Source: JANQSS01 sp965249735 (GTDB taxonomy: Bacteria; Bacteroidota; Bacteroidia; Chitinophagales; Saprospiraceae). From it: 64,000 bases of DNA. Below, in pieces: positions 45,228-54,747 of the stretch. A program made the translations under genes and the position numbers. Position 1 is the first letter of the stretch; the number at the start of each line of letters is the position of its first letter. The stretch spans positions 682,001 through 746,000 of the forward strand of contig CBDFMS010000026.1 in the NCBI GenBank assembly GCA_965249735.1, given 5' to 3'. The notes under the pieces were generated by a model. It saw nothing but the letters and a program-made list of their open reading frames with translations, searched no databases and was not told the origin of the DNA.

Positions 45228-45769
45228 ACAACTTTAGGCACCTATTAAGAGGTTTCAAGAACAATTTATCCTATGATATTAAACCAGAATATGCCGAGGG
45301 TATGCTGCATGAAATATTCTTTTACAATAGAAAGTCTAATGCATATCCGGGGTTATTAGCCTATAATTTACATTATTTTTGAGACAAATGCACAGTGCAA
45401 TGTAATTATTGGCTCCTATGCTGTTATTTGAGTCTCTGAGCATTTGGCTAAAGGAGTTGAAATCTACTTGTATTTGACTTGTGCATCTCTTGTCAAATTA
45501 ATTGAATTCAAATGGCACTTATTGAATATTTTCATACAACTCATAGAAGTTGCTTGGATATCATTTGACACTTTTTTAATACCAGAGGAAAAGGAAAATA
45601 AATCGTGAATGGCAGGTACAAGATCGATGCTAATTATCTTGACCAGCAATCTGGCTCTTTAATCCTGAAATATATTTAAAAGGACGTTCTAGCAGTTGAT
45701 GTAATTGGTGCCGTGTATTGGCTGAATCGTGGCACCATCTTCTAAACGCAGTACTTTCTTTCTTCAAGC
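45228..45769. other. Intergenic region between the lamin-tail and Rrf2 genes
   Basis: About 540 bp. It should hold the promoter of the lamin-tail/RHS pair. Short open frames here have no recognisable content. No hairpin with a T-run is seen. Confidence 0.3.
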
Positions 45770-46195
45770 TTAAAATCTGAGATTCTTCTCCCCTATTTGC
45801 TTTGCTGCTTCAGCAATGGATTGCTTCAATAATGCGTGATCCAAATTATTTCTGAATTCATTGACATGTTCATGAAATGGACAAGGATTTTCACTTGAAC
45901 ATTGCGCCAGGCCCAAAACACACCCCTGACTGGCCCGAGGACCATCAACGTGGGTTATAAGGGATAAAAGATTTAGGTTTTGATTTTCGTCATCGAGATA
46001 AAATCCGCCATTTGGACCTCTGGTAGATGAAACAAAGCCATTCTTACCCAGATTTTGGAGCGTCTTCGCCAGAAAATGTCGGGAAACATCAAGGGCTTCT
46101 GATATTTCTTCTATGCCTAGCTTCTTCTCCTCACTGGCATGAATCGATAGGTAAATCACAGCTCTGATGGCATTTTGACATGAATTGCTAAACAT
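45770..46195 (-). CDS. Rrf2-family Fe-S transcriptional regulator (NsrR/IscR-like)
   Basis: A 141-residue winged-helix protein. The DNA-binding part includes LGIEEISEALDVSRHFLAKT and the wing STRGPNGGFYL. Three cysteines, C92, C99 and C105 (CVLGLAQCSSENPC), fit the Fe-S ligand pattern of Rrf2 regulators such as NsrR, IscR and RsrR. It is divergent from the nitrate-respiration genes, with a perfect inverted repeat between them. A sensible inference is that it senses nitric oxide, oxygen or Fe-S status and controls the nar operon and itself. The exact subtype is unclear. Confidence 0.88.
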   Translation of the reverse strand: MFSNSCQNAIRAVIYLSIHASEEKKLGIEEISEALDVSRHFLAKTLQNLGKNGFVSSTRGPNGGFYLDDENQNLNLLSLITHVDGPRASQGCVLGLAQCSSENPCPFHEHVNEFRNNLDHALLKQSIAEAAKQIGEKNLRF

Positions 46196-46238
46196 GTTAA
46201 TCTTTTAGACGGATTCTAAATAATCGTAATATTCTAAA

Positions 46239-46270
46239 ATAAAAGTATAAAAGCACTTTTATACTTTTAT
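46239..46270. promoter_or_regulatory. Perfect 14-bp inverted repeat, likely operator of the nar locus
   Basis: ATAAAAGTATAAAA (46239-46252), GCAC spacer, TTTTATACTTTTAT (46257-46270): an exact inverse copy over 14 bp. It lies 44 bp from the Rrf2 gene start and 87 bp from the cytochrome gene start, between divergent genes. The size and AT-rich arms resemble the palindromes bound by NsrR-type Rrf2 regulators. Binding is inferred from position only. Confidence 0.6.
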
Positions 46271-46356
46271 TGGTTGTAACTTGGTTCACGCGAACAAAAT
46301 TGCCCTTGTGCGCAAGTTGTTTGCGAAAGTAATACGATTCATCAATCTCGATTCAA

Positions 46357-47190
46357 ATGAAACAACTATTTTTTTTACTTCTTTCATGTCTCATTTGGCT
46401 ATCGTCGCCTTGTCTAGGTCAGGAAAACACAGAAATAGCCGATTTGTACAAAGTCAAATGTGGGATATGTCACACGGTCGGTGGAGGAAAGCTAGTCGGA
46501 CCGGATCTACTCAATGTAACGGATAGGCACGAAAGTGAATGGCTCTTGGAGTTCATCCGCTCATCACAGAAAATGATCAAAAGTGGTGATGAGATGGCGA
46601 TGAAACTATTCAAAGAAAACAATGAGGTAGAAATGCCTGATCCACTGATCTCTGATGATGAAATCCTTGCTTTGTTGGATTACATCACGGTTTCATCCGG
46701 CGGAGAAATAACAACCGTGGCCTACGAGTCAATTTTAGCGGATGCAGATCCGGAAGATCTCGAATCCGGACGCTTGTTGTTCGATGGACGCAAACGATTT
46801 ACAAATGGCGGACCTTCATGTCTCTCATGCCACAACGATATGAGCAATTACAATTTCTCATATAATAGCTATTCGACTAAAGACGTCAGCTTATCATTTG
46901 GAAACCTGGGAGAAGCAGGCGTATCGGCTATTCTTAAGAATCCTCCATTTCCTGTGATGAAATCAGCTTTTGACGGACACGATTTGACAGAAGATGAGGT
47001 TCGTGACTTACTCGTGTATTTGCAAGTTGGAAAGGACTCAAAAGCAGCACTTCCCGGGACCGGATATTTCCTTTATGGCATACTGGGAGCCATCCTGCTT
47101 TTTGTCATCTACGCCTTCCTCTGGTATAACCGCAAGAGCGAGGCTGTCAATGAGACGATATACGAAAGACAGATCAGATCAACAAACTAA
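46357..47190 (+). CDS. narC: Membrane-anchored dihaem cytochrome c of the nar operon
   Basis: A 277-residue protein: signal peptide, two haem-binding motifs CGICH (35-39) and CLSCH (155-159), and a C-terminal membrane helix (about 237-258, YGILGAILLFVIYAFLWY). A candidate axial Met for the first haem lies in EVEMPDP. It probably passes electrons in the periplasm, to or from the membrane nitrate reductase or other acceptors. It is the first gene of the nar run, 37 bp ahead of narG. The position matches narC of the Thermus nar operon; the symbol is by analogy. Confidence 0.8.
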   Translation: MKQLFFLLLSCLIWLSSPCLGQENTEIADLYKVKCGICHTVGGGKLVGPDLLNVTDRHESEWLLEFIRSSQKMIKSGDEMAMKLFKENNEVEMPDPLISDDEILALLDYITVSSGGEITTVAYESILADADPEDLESGRLLFDGRKRFTNGGPSCLSCHNDMSNYNFSYNSYSTKDVSLSFGNLGEAGVSAILKNPPFPVMKSAFDGHDLTEDEVRDLLVYLQVGKDSKAALPGTGYFLYGILGAILLFVIYAFLWYNRKSEAVNETIYERQIRSTN

Positions 47191-47227
47191 CAATACGCCT
47201 TATAACTGTAAAACTAAAAAACAAACA

Positions 47228-50200
47228 ATGAGTTGGATTCAAGATATTATCTCTCCTCAAACACGACAGTGGGAAGAATTTTACCGCAATCGATTTCAAC
47301 ATGACCGAATTGTAAGAAGTACACACGGGGTTAATTGCACCGGCGGATGCTCGTGGCAAATTCATGTCAAGGATGGTATTGTAGTCTGGGAAACACAACA
47401 ATTGGATTATCCATTATTGGATAGCCAATTACCACCTTATGAACCAAGAGGTTGCCAAAGAGGAATCTCTTTTTCATGGTATTTATATAGCCCATTGCGC
47501 ATTAAATATCCACTCATTCGAAGCGCTTTGATCGATGCTTATCGAAAAGAAAAAGCAATGAACAACAATCCCCTTCAAGCGTGGGAAAACCTGCAAAATG
47601 ATGAGGAGGCGCGTAAGTCATATCAAAAAGCCAGGGGCAAAGGTGGATTCAGAAGAGTTCATTGGGACGAAGTGTTGGAATTGATGGCTGTAGCCAATAT
47701 TTATACAGCTAAAAAATATGGTCCGGATCGTGTTGCTGGATTTTCTCCAATACCTGCGATGTCCATGCTCAGTTATGCAGCCGGTGGTCGTTTCCTTCAA
47801 CTTTTTGGTGGAATAAATCTCAGCTTCTATGATTGGTATTGTGATTTACCCACAGCTTTTCCAGAAATCTGGGGGGAACAAACGGACGTATGTGAAAGTG
47901 CAGATTGGTACAATTCGAAGATGATAGCCGATATGGGTGCCAATCTGAACATGACGAGAACACCTGATTGCCACTTTTTTGCTGAATCCCGACATAATGG
48001 AACAAAAACGGTTGTATTCTCTCCTGATTTTAGCCAGGTGAGTAAATATGCTGACCAATGGGTGCCTCTACACGCTGGAAGTGACGGTGCATTTTGGATG
48101 GCTGTCACTCACCTGGTTTTGAAGGAATGGCACCACGAGAAACAAACACCCTATTTCATTGAATATTCAAAGCAATACACGGACAGTCCATTCCTGGTAC
48201 GATTGACAGAAGAGGGAGATTTCTATAAACCAGGGTCATTGCTCCGTGCCAACGAGCTTTCCCAATTTCAAGATATTGAAAATGGTGAATGGAAATTCGT
48301 CAATATCGATTCTGAAACAAAAGAATTCGTGATACCAAAAGGTAGTTCGGGATTTCGATGGGATAAGGACGGTGGTAATTGGAATATGAAACTTGAAAAT
48401 GGTTTCGATCACCGGCCTTATGATCCTTATCTAACCTTATTGGATGATCACGATGAGGTGTTAAATGTAGGATTTACAGATTTTGGTTTAGCCAATGATC
48501 GCGGGCGGGGTGTACCGGTCAAGTACGTTCAAACTGTGGATGGAACGATTCCCGTAACGACCGTATATGACTTAATCATGGGACAATACGGTGTGGATCG
48601 AGGATTGTCAGGAGATTATCCCAAAGACTCTACCGATAAGGATGCGGCTTATACGCCGGCATGGCAAGAAATTTTTACCGGGGTTGATTCCAAAACTGTT
48701 GAACAATTTGCCCGTGAATGGGCCAATACAGCCAACCTGACAGGTGGTAAATGCATGGTCATCGTCGGTGCCGGTATCAATCATTGGTATCATGCTAATC
48801 TCATGTATCGATCGGCTATCATGACCCTAATGCTAACAGGGTGTGTAGGCAAGAACGGTGGTGGAATGAATCACTACGTGGGTCAAGAAAAGCTTGCACC
48901 AATGGACTCCTGGGGGACAATAGCATTTGGTAAAGATTGGCATGGTGCCGTCCGGCTGCAGCAAGCACCAATATGGCATTATATCAATACATGTCAATAC
49001 CGATATGATGGTCAATTTTCCAAATACAATACGGTTCCTGATAACAAATGGACAAGACAACACACCGCTGATACAATATTCCAGGCCGTACGCATGGGGT
49101 GGATGCCATTCTATCCGCAATTCAATCAAAACACGCTTGAATTGAGCAAAGAAGCAATGAATAACGGTGCAACCTCCGATGATCAAATTGCAGATTACGT
49201 TCTGGAGAAACTAAAATCCAAAGAATTAAAATATGCAGTGAGCGATCCAGAGGCCCATGAAAACCATCCTAAGGTCTGGTACATCTGGCGAGGAAATGCC
49301 ATAATGGGTAGTATGAAAGGACATGAATATGCGCTAAAACACTACCTGGGAACGCATTCCAACGCTATTGCAGAAGACTCTCCTGACCAACCGAAAGAAG
49401 TGAAGTGGCATGAACATGCTCCACTTGGAAAAATGGACTTGATCGTAGATCTGAATTTCCGAATGGATTCTTCAGCGCTCTACTCCGATATCGTATTGCC
49501 CGCGGCTTCCTGGTATGAAAAAGCAGATTTGAACAGTACTGATATGCACTCCTTTATTCACCCATTGGGGCAGGCAATTGCACCGGTTTGGGAGTCAAAA
49601 ACCGATTGGGATATTTTCAAACAAATCGCAAAAGTTACAAGTGATGTGGCCAAACGTGTGTTCTCAGAACCACAAAAAGATATTGTCACTGCACCAATCG
49701 CACATGACTCACCGGGAGAAATAGCACAACCGAGAGTAAAAGATTGGTATAAGGGGGAATGTGAGGCCATTCCCGGTAAGACCATGCATAAGATTGCAGT
49801 TGTAGATCGTGACTATACAAAACTCTACGACAAATTTTGCACCTTAGGTGACAACATTCGCAAAAATGGACTTGGCGCACATGGCAACCATTACATGTGC
49901 GAAGAAACATTTGATGAAATGCTCACTTCCAACCATTTTCCCACAGAAAAGGTGGAAGGTAAGTTAAGACCATCAATTAAAGAAGATGAATGGGCAGCTA
50001 ATGCCGTGCTTCATCTTTCTACACTTACAAATGGATCGTTGACCGTCAAGGCATATAAAAATGCCGAGAAGCGAACAGGCCTCGTATTGGCCGACCTGGC
50101 AGAAGGAAGTAAAGACGTACGTATTAACTATGCAGATTTACTTGCCCAACCCAGAAGGTACAATACCTCTCCATTATGGTCAGGGCTCATGAATGATGGG

Positions 50201-50842
50201 CGTGCCTATTCTGCTTACACATATAACGTGGAAAGACTGGTACCATGGAGAACGCTCACAGGTAGACAACACTTCTACCTTGATCATGAACTTTATGTGG
50301 CCTTCGGCGAGCATCTTCCTACATATAAACCTTCACCGAAACCAGAGGCCTACGGAGATTTGAAAGAAACTCTGAAAAGCGGTGATGCCAAGATTTTAAA
50401 TTGTCTGACACCGCATGGAAAATGGCACATCCACTCTACTTATATGGAAAACCTCAGGATGCTCACACTATCAAGAGGATGTGAGCCTTGTTGGATCAAT
50501 GAAGCGGATGCTGTTGAACTCGGAATTAAAGACAACGATTGGGTTGAAGTATTCAATGATCATGGGGTCTACTGTACCCGGGCGGTCGTGAGCTCACGAA
50601 TTCCCAAAGGTGTGTGTATCGTGTACCACGTACCTGAGCGAACGACGGGCATACCAAAATCCCAGGAAAGAGGAAATAAGCGTGCCGGGGGTCATAATAG
50701 TTTCACCAGAATACATCTAAAACCAAATTATCTCTGTGGCGGGTATGGCCAATTTAGTTATCATTTTAATTATTGGGGACCAATTGCACCAAATAGAGAT
50801 ACACATGTAATTGTGAAAAAAATGGAAAAACTTGTTTGGTAG
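47228..50842 (+). CDS. narG: Respiratory nitrate reductase alpha subunit
   Basis: Catalytic molybdenum subunit that reduces nitrate to nitrite on the cytoplasmic face of the inner membrane. From the ATG at 47228 it has 1204 residues (E. coli NarG has 1247). The FS0 cluster motif is HGVNCTGGCSW (His33, Cys37, Cys41) with Cys76 in PRGCQRG. The Mo ligand is Asp206 in YDWYCDLP, the counterpart of E. coli Asp222 at a constant offset of 16. Twin-Arg-like transport is not evident at the N-terminus, as expected for NarG. Starting upstream at 46994 would overlap narC and give non-homologous sequence, so I rejected it. Confidence 0.95.
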   Translation: MSWIQDIISPQTRQWEEFYRNRFQHDRIVRSTHGVNCTGGCSWQIHVKDGIVVWETQQLDYPLLDSQLPPYEPRGCQRGISFSWYLYSPLRIKYPLIRSALIDAYRKEKAMNNNPLQAWENLQNDEEARKSYQKARGKGGFRRVHWDEVLELMAVANIYTAKKYGPDRVAGFSPIPAMSMLSYAAGGRFLQLFGGINLSFYDWYCDLPTAFPEIWGEQTDVCESADWYNSKMIADMGANLNMTRTPDCHFFAESRHNGTKTVVFSPDFSQVSKYADQWVPLHAGSDGAFWMAVTHLVLKEWHHEKQTPYFIEYSKQYTDSPFLVRLTEEGDFYKPGSLLRANELSQFQDIENGEWKFVNIDSETKEFVIPKGSSGFRWDKDGGNWNMKLENGFDHRPYDPYLTLLDDHDEVLNVGFTDFGLANDRGRGVPVKYVQTVDGTIPVTTVYDLIMGQYGVDRGLSGDYPKDSTDKDAAYTPAWQEIFTGVDSKTVEQFAREWANTANLTGGKCMVIVGAGINHWYHANLMYRSAIMTLMLTGCVGKNGGGMNHYVGQEKLAPMDSWGTIAFGKDWHGAVRLQQAPIWHYINTCQYRYDGQFSKYNTVPDNKWTRQHTADTIFQAVRMGWMPFYPQFNQNTLELSKEAMNNGATSDDQIADYVLEKLKSKELKYAVSDPEAHENHPKVWYIWRGNAIMGSMKGHEYALKHYLGTHSNAIAEDSPDQPKEVKWHEHAPLGKMDLIVDLNFRMDSSALYSDIVLPAASWYEKADLNSTDMHSFIHPLGQAIAPVWESKTDWDIFKQIAKVTSDVAKRVFSEPQKDIVTAPIAHDSPGEIAQPRVKDWYKGECEAIPGKTMHKIAVVDRDYTKLYDKFCTLGDNIRKNGLGAHGNHYMCEETFDEMLTSNHFPTEKVEGKLRPSIKEDEWAANAVLHLSTLTNGSLTVKAYKNAEKRTGLVLADLAEGSKDVRINYADLLAQPRRYNTSPLWSGLMNDGRAYSAYTYNVERLVPWRTLTGRQHFYLDHELYVAFGEHLPTYKPSPKPEAYGDLKETLKSGDAKILNCLTPHGKWHIHSTYMENLRMLTLSRGCEPCWINEADAVELGIKDNDWVEVFNDHGVYCTRAVVSSRIPKGVCIVYHVPERTTGIPKSQERGNKRAGGHNSFTRIHLKPNYLCGGYGQFSYHFNYWGPIAPNRDTHVIVKKMEKLVW

Positions 50843-50889
50843 TATTAATCAATATTATATATCCTTCAAGAAACACAACTAAATATTAT

Positions 50890-51606
50890 ATGATAATTCA
50901 AAAATCGAATACCATAGGTGAAATAGTTGCTAACAACTATAAAACCGCCGATATTTTTAAAAATCATGGTATTGATTTTTGCTGTAAGGGAGGTCGAACA
51001 CTATGGGATGTTTGTGAAAACAAAAATATTGACTTTCTCGATATTTCGAAGGAACTACAAGATGTGGAAGCAAATGATTCAGAGTCCATAAACTTTTCGA
51101 GTTGGAACCTAAATGTACTCATTGAATACATTGTTGAACATCATCATACCTATGTGAGAAAAAATATTCCTTTAATATGTGAATATGCGGAGAAGGTGGC
51201 ACGCGTACATGGAGCAAATCACCCGGAGACAATTGAAATCAATAAGTTACTTCAGTTAATTTCGGATGAACTAATCATGCACATGTATAAGGAAGAGAAT
51301 ATCCTGTTTCCTTTGATTAATGACATCCAAAGCCGGAGCGAGAATCCCAACCATATGAGCCAGGTACCGCCAACTGCTGTGAGAGGCCCGATTGATGTGA
51401 TGGAAAAAGAACATGATATAGCGGGAGATATTTTAAATCGTATCTCGGAGTACAGTCACGGCTATACCCCACCGATGGAAGCCTGCACAACCTATAAAGT
51501 TCTTTATGCCAAACTCAAGGATTTTGAGCATGACTTAAATAAACACATTCATCTTGAAAATAATATTTTATTTCCACAAGCCATGGAGCTTGCAAAAACA
51601 TTATAA
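50890..51606 (+). CDS. ric: Di-iron Fe-S repair protein (DUF542 + hemerythrin; RIC/ScdA/YtfE type)
   Basis: A 238-residue protein. The N-terminal DUF542 part has HGIDFCCKGGRTL (Cys31-Cys32). The C-terminal hemerythrin four-helix bundle supplies iron ligands in EHHHTYVRKN, LIMHMYKEENILFP, KEHDIAGD and KHIHLENNILFP. Family members repair Fe-S clusters damaged by nitric oxide or oxidants and may release iron or reduce NO. The ATG at 50890 (MIIQKSNTIG) is the proper start; one at 50836 overlaps narG. It sits between narG and narH, an unusual place. Its job is likely to protect the Fe-S-rich reductase during NO exposure. Confidence 0.88.
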   Translation: MIIQKSNTIGEIVANNYKTADIFKNHGIDFCCKGGRTLWDVCENKNIDFLDISKELQDVEANDSESINFSSWNLNVLIEYIVEHHHTYVRKNIPLICEYAEKVARVHGANHPETIEINKLLQLISDELIMHMYKEENILFPLINDIQSRSENPNHMSQVPPTAVRGPIDVMEKEHDIAGDILNRISEYSHGYTPPMEACTTYKVLYAKLKDFEHDLNKHIHLENNILFPQAMELAKTL

Positions 51607-51704
51607 ACACATGTGAATTAAATATAAAGACGATTTTCAATTTGAACAAATAAATATTCGCAGTATAATAACTGAGTTAAAATAATGATGAAACAATAAA
51701 TATT

Positions 51705-53252
51705 ATGGATGTAAGAGCCCAAATTTCAATGGTATTTCACCTGGATAAATGTATTGGATGTCATACATGTTCTGTAGCATGCAAAAATATCTGGACTGAC
51801 AGAAAAGGTGCTGAATATCAATGGTGGAACAACGTTGAAACTAAACCCGGAACAGGCTATCCCACAAAATGGGAAGATCAGGATATTTATAAAGGTGGTT
51901 GGGAAAAAAATGGTAATACCGTTCATCTTAAAGGCGCAGGAAAACGAAAAAGTCTACTCAATATTTTCCATAATCCTCACCTACCAGTCATTGATGACTA
52001 TTATGAACCCTTTACTTACAAATACCTGGACTTGATCGAATCGCCTGCGATGAATGATCAACCTACCGCCAGACCTGTCTCCCTCATAACCGGCAAGCCA
52101 ATTGATATTAAAATGGGGCCAAATTGGGATGATGATCTCAGTGGCACACCAGATTATGCACGTAAAGATCCAAATCTTAGGGAATTATCACCAGCAGTGC
52201 AAGAAGCAATGTTTCAACTTGAACGCATGGCCTTTTTCTACTTGCCACGTATTTGTAATCATTGTTTGAATCCCGCCTGCGTGGCATCTTGCCCTTCCGG
52301 TGCAATATATAAACGAGGAGAAGATGGTGTTGTCCTAATCAACCAACAAGTATGCAGGGCATGGAGAATGTGTGTCACAGCTTGTCCATATAAAAAATCA
52401 TATTACAACTGGCATACTGGTAAATCCGAGAAATGTATTTTATGTTATCCACGATTAGAAGCCGGACATGCACCCGCTTGTATGCATTCATGTGTAGGTC
52501 GAATACGCTATTTGGGAGTACTTCTATATGATGCAGATTTAATAGAACAATCTGCATCATCAGATTCATCAGATCTGGTTGACCAACAACTAAACATGAT
52601 ATTGGATCCTCATGATCCGAAGGTTATTGAAGCAGCAAAACAAAATGGAGTATCGGACTCAACGATCAAGTCTGCTCAAGATTCTCCTTCATATCGCTTT
52701 GTCAAAGATTGGGGGCTAGCCCTTCCGCTCCACCCTGAATTTAGAACATTGCCAATGTTATTTTATGTACCACCTCTGCTTCCGGTCATGGCTTCATTAG
52801 GTGAACAAAAGACAAAAAATGGAGACTCGCTGGATCCAATTGCGAAATTTTGGAAGGATGACTGGTTATATGATACCAGCACCGAAAATCTTTGGGGAAC
52901 AATTGATGAAGCACGCTTCCCATTAAAATACATGGCAAATTTATTTACTGCCGGGGATGAAGAGAAAATAAAACTTGTCTTGAAAAAGCTGATGGCTGTT
53001 CGCATACATCGCAGACATCTTACCGTAGGTGATGTTAGTGCAGAAAAAACTCAAACCGCATTATCCGAAGCCGGTCTCGATAGCGACTCGGCAGAAGCAA
53101 TATACAAATTGACCTCTTTAGCCAAATTCGATGATCGATTTGTAATACCCCCTGCCCATCGTGAGCAAGCAATAGAAATGCTCGAATTCACAGGAGATAA
53201 AAAAGGAAGTACAGGATTTGGTTTTACAGAAAAGCCTGAACGCGGTATTTAA
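51705..53252 (+). CDS. narH: Respiratory nitrate reductase beta subunit
   Basis: Electron-transfer subunit that relays electrons from NarI to NarG. The 515-residue length matches the family. Four cysteine groups are visible: CIGCHTCSVACKN (Cys16, 19, 22, 26), CNHCLNPACVASCPSG, CRAWRMCVTACPYKK (the Trp-containing [3Fe-4S] group) and CILCYPRLEAGHAPACMHSC. It is separated from narG by the ric gene and 98 bp, and sits 5 bp before narJ. Confidence 0.95.
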   Translation: MDVRAQISMVFHLDKCIGCHTCSVACKNIWTDRKGAEYQWWNNVETKPGTGYPTKWEDQDIYKGGWEKNGNTVHLKGAGKRKSLLNIFHNPHLPVIDDYYEPFTYKYLDLIESPAMNDQPTARPVSLITGKPIDIKMGPNWDDDLSGTPDYARKDPNLRELSPAVQEAMFQLERMAFFYLPRICNHCLNPACVASCPSGAIYKRGEDGVVLINQQVCRAWRMCVTACPYKKSYYNWHTGKSEKCILCYPRLEAGHAPACMHSCVGRIRYLGVLLYDADLIEQSASSDSSDLVDQQLNMILDPHDPKVIEAAKQNGVSDSTIKSAQDSPSYRFVKDWGLALPLHPEFRTLPMLFYVPPLLPVMASLGEQKTKNGDSLDPIAKFWKDDWLYDTSTENLWGTIDEARFPLKYMANLFTAGDEEKIKLVLKKLMAVRIHRRHLTVGDVSAEKTQTALSEAGLDSDSAEAIYKLTSLAKFDDRFVIPPAHREQAIEMLEFTGDKKGSTGFGFTEKPERGI

Positions 53253-53257
53253 TTAAA

Positions 53258-53935
53258 ATGCATAATAGAATGAATCTAGAATTAAATCATTACAAACAGA
53301 TTGCTGAGATATTTGATTATCCGGGTGATAGCTACACGGAACAGTTATTGGCTACAAATAAATTCTTAGTCACAAACTACCCGGAAGCCGCAACTGAAAT
53401 CCAACCATTTACAGCGTATATGTCAGGTATTGACAAGTTGGATCAACAAGAACTATTCATTCGCTCGTTTGATGTCCAGTCTCTTACGACATTGGATCTC
53501 GGGTATGTCCTGTTTGGAGATGACTACAAACGCGGTGAACTTCTGGTTAATTTGAATCGAGAGCACAGGGCAGTAGATAACGACTGTGGACATGAATTAG
53601 CTGACTATTTACCCAATGTACTCAGACTAATTCCAAAACTCCAGGATGATTCCTTTAAACTCGAATTTATTGAAAAAATAGTGGCACCGGCGCTTATCAA
53701 GATGATTGAGGCTTTTGAAGATGACCAGGTTGAGAGCAAGGAAAAATTCTACTTAAAAAAATACAAAACAATTATAAAACGTCCCGTGAATCACTACACG
53801 ATTTACCGTCGCGCTTTGAATGCATTGTTTATTATTCTAAAACAAGATTTCAACTTTTACCTTCGGGAATCCACCGAAAAAACGTCAGATTTCTTAAAAA
53901 ACATTGGAACAGAAATGTTGCTAGAGGATAAATAG
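53258..53935 (+). CDS. narJ: Nitrate reductase assembly chaperone
   Basis: A 225-residue all-helical protein of the NarJ/TorD family, which binds apo-NarG and helps Mo-cofactor and Fe-S insertion before membrane attachment. The N-terminal YKQIAEIFDYPGDSYTEQL and DLGYVLFGDDYKRGELLVNL (the family's LFG..-RG segment) support the call. It starts 5 bp after narH and precedes narI by 45 bp, matching the common narGHJI order. Confidence 0.9.
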   Translation: MHNRMNLELNHYKQIAEIFDYPGDSYTEQLLATNKFLVTNYPEAATEIQPFTAYMSGIDKLDQQELFIRSFDVQSLTTLDLGYVLFGDDYKRGELLVNLNREHRAVDNDCGHELADYLPNVLRLIPKLQDDSFKLEFIEKIVAPALIKMIEAFEDDQVESKEKFYLKKYKTIIKRPVNHYTIYRRALNALFIILKQDFNFYLRESTEKTSDFLKNIGTEMLLEDK

Positions 53936-53980
53936 CTCAGCGGAGCAGCCGCTTAATTTAAACTATATAAAATCGTCAGT

Positions 53981-54733
53981 ATGAGTGCTTTTATAGACAA
54001 TTTATTTAACTCTTTAAATAATTTTTTATTTATCGCCCTTCCATATATTACACTTTTTGTCTTTGTATTAGGGACCATTTGGAGATACCGATCAACAAAA
54101 TTCAAAGTATCATCTTTGTCTTCTCAATTTCTTGAGGGCAAAACTCTATTTTGGGGATCCGTTCCTTTTCACTGGGGCATGCTGGTATTATTCCTGGGTC
54201 ACTTGATTGGATTTTTATTCCCCCGAGGTGTTTTACTTTGGAATAGTCATCCGGTGCGACTAATCATAATCGAGATTTCAGCATTCATTTTTGGTATTGC
54301 CGTCTTGATTGGTCTCATCAACCTTTTATATCGGAGGTTGACCAATCCGCGAGTTACAGTTGTAACGAATAGAATGGATATCGGCATCTTATTGCTATTG
54401 CTCCTCCAGGTATTTACCGGACTTTGGACAGCGTATTTCTTCCGTTGGGGATCATCATGGTTCGCTTCAGTTGTTACACCTTATCTCTGGTCATTATTTA
54501 CTCTTCAACCTGATATTGTTGCGGTGAGTGCATTCCCATGGATCGTAAAACTGCATATCATCGGTGCATACGTTATAATTCTTATGATTCCTTTTTCAAG
54601 ATTGGTTCACTTTCTCGTGGTTCCCTTCGATTATATATGGCGACCCTATCAGCAAGTCTATTGGAATTGGAACAGAAAACTTATACGACATAGCGGTACA
54701 GAATGGTCAGAAAAAAGACCGAAAAACAACTAG
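53981..54733 (+). CDS. narI: Nitrate reductase gamma subunit (cytochrome b)
   Basis: A 250-residue membrane protein with five predicted helices. It oxidises quinol and passes electrons to NarH. Haem-ligand histidines are expected in PFHWGMLVLFLGHLIG (first pair) and WIVKLHIIGAYVIILMIPFS then RLVHFLVVP (second pair). Helix spacing and length fit NarI. It is followed after 14 bp by a small membrane protein and then the NarK genes. Confidence 0.93.
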   Translation: MSAFIDNLFNSLNNFLFIALPYITLFVFVLGTIWRYRSTKFKVSSLSSQFLEGKTLFWGSVPFHWGMLVLFLGHLIGFLFPRGVLLWNSHPVRLIIIEISAFIFGIAVLIGLINLLYRRLTNPRVTVVTNRMDIGILLLLLLQVFTGLWTAYFFRWGSSWFASVVTPYLWSLFTLQPDIVAVSAFPWIVKLHIIGAYVIILMIPFSRLVHFLVVPFDYIWRPYQQVYWNWNRKLIRHSGTEWSEKRPKNN

Positions 54734-54747
54734 TTCATTTTTAATGA

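Noticed and set aside
46281..46526. 81-residue frame starting upstream of the cytochrome c gene
   Set aside because: It runs across the cytochrome gene in a different frame. The cytochrome frame has both haem motifs and a signal peptide.
46994..47227. Upstream extension of narG to an ATG at 46994
   Set aside because: It would overlap almost 200 bp of the cytochrome gene in another frame, and the added residues are unlike NarG. The ATG at 47228 gives MSWIQDI directly before the conserved region.
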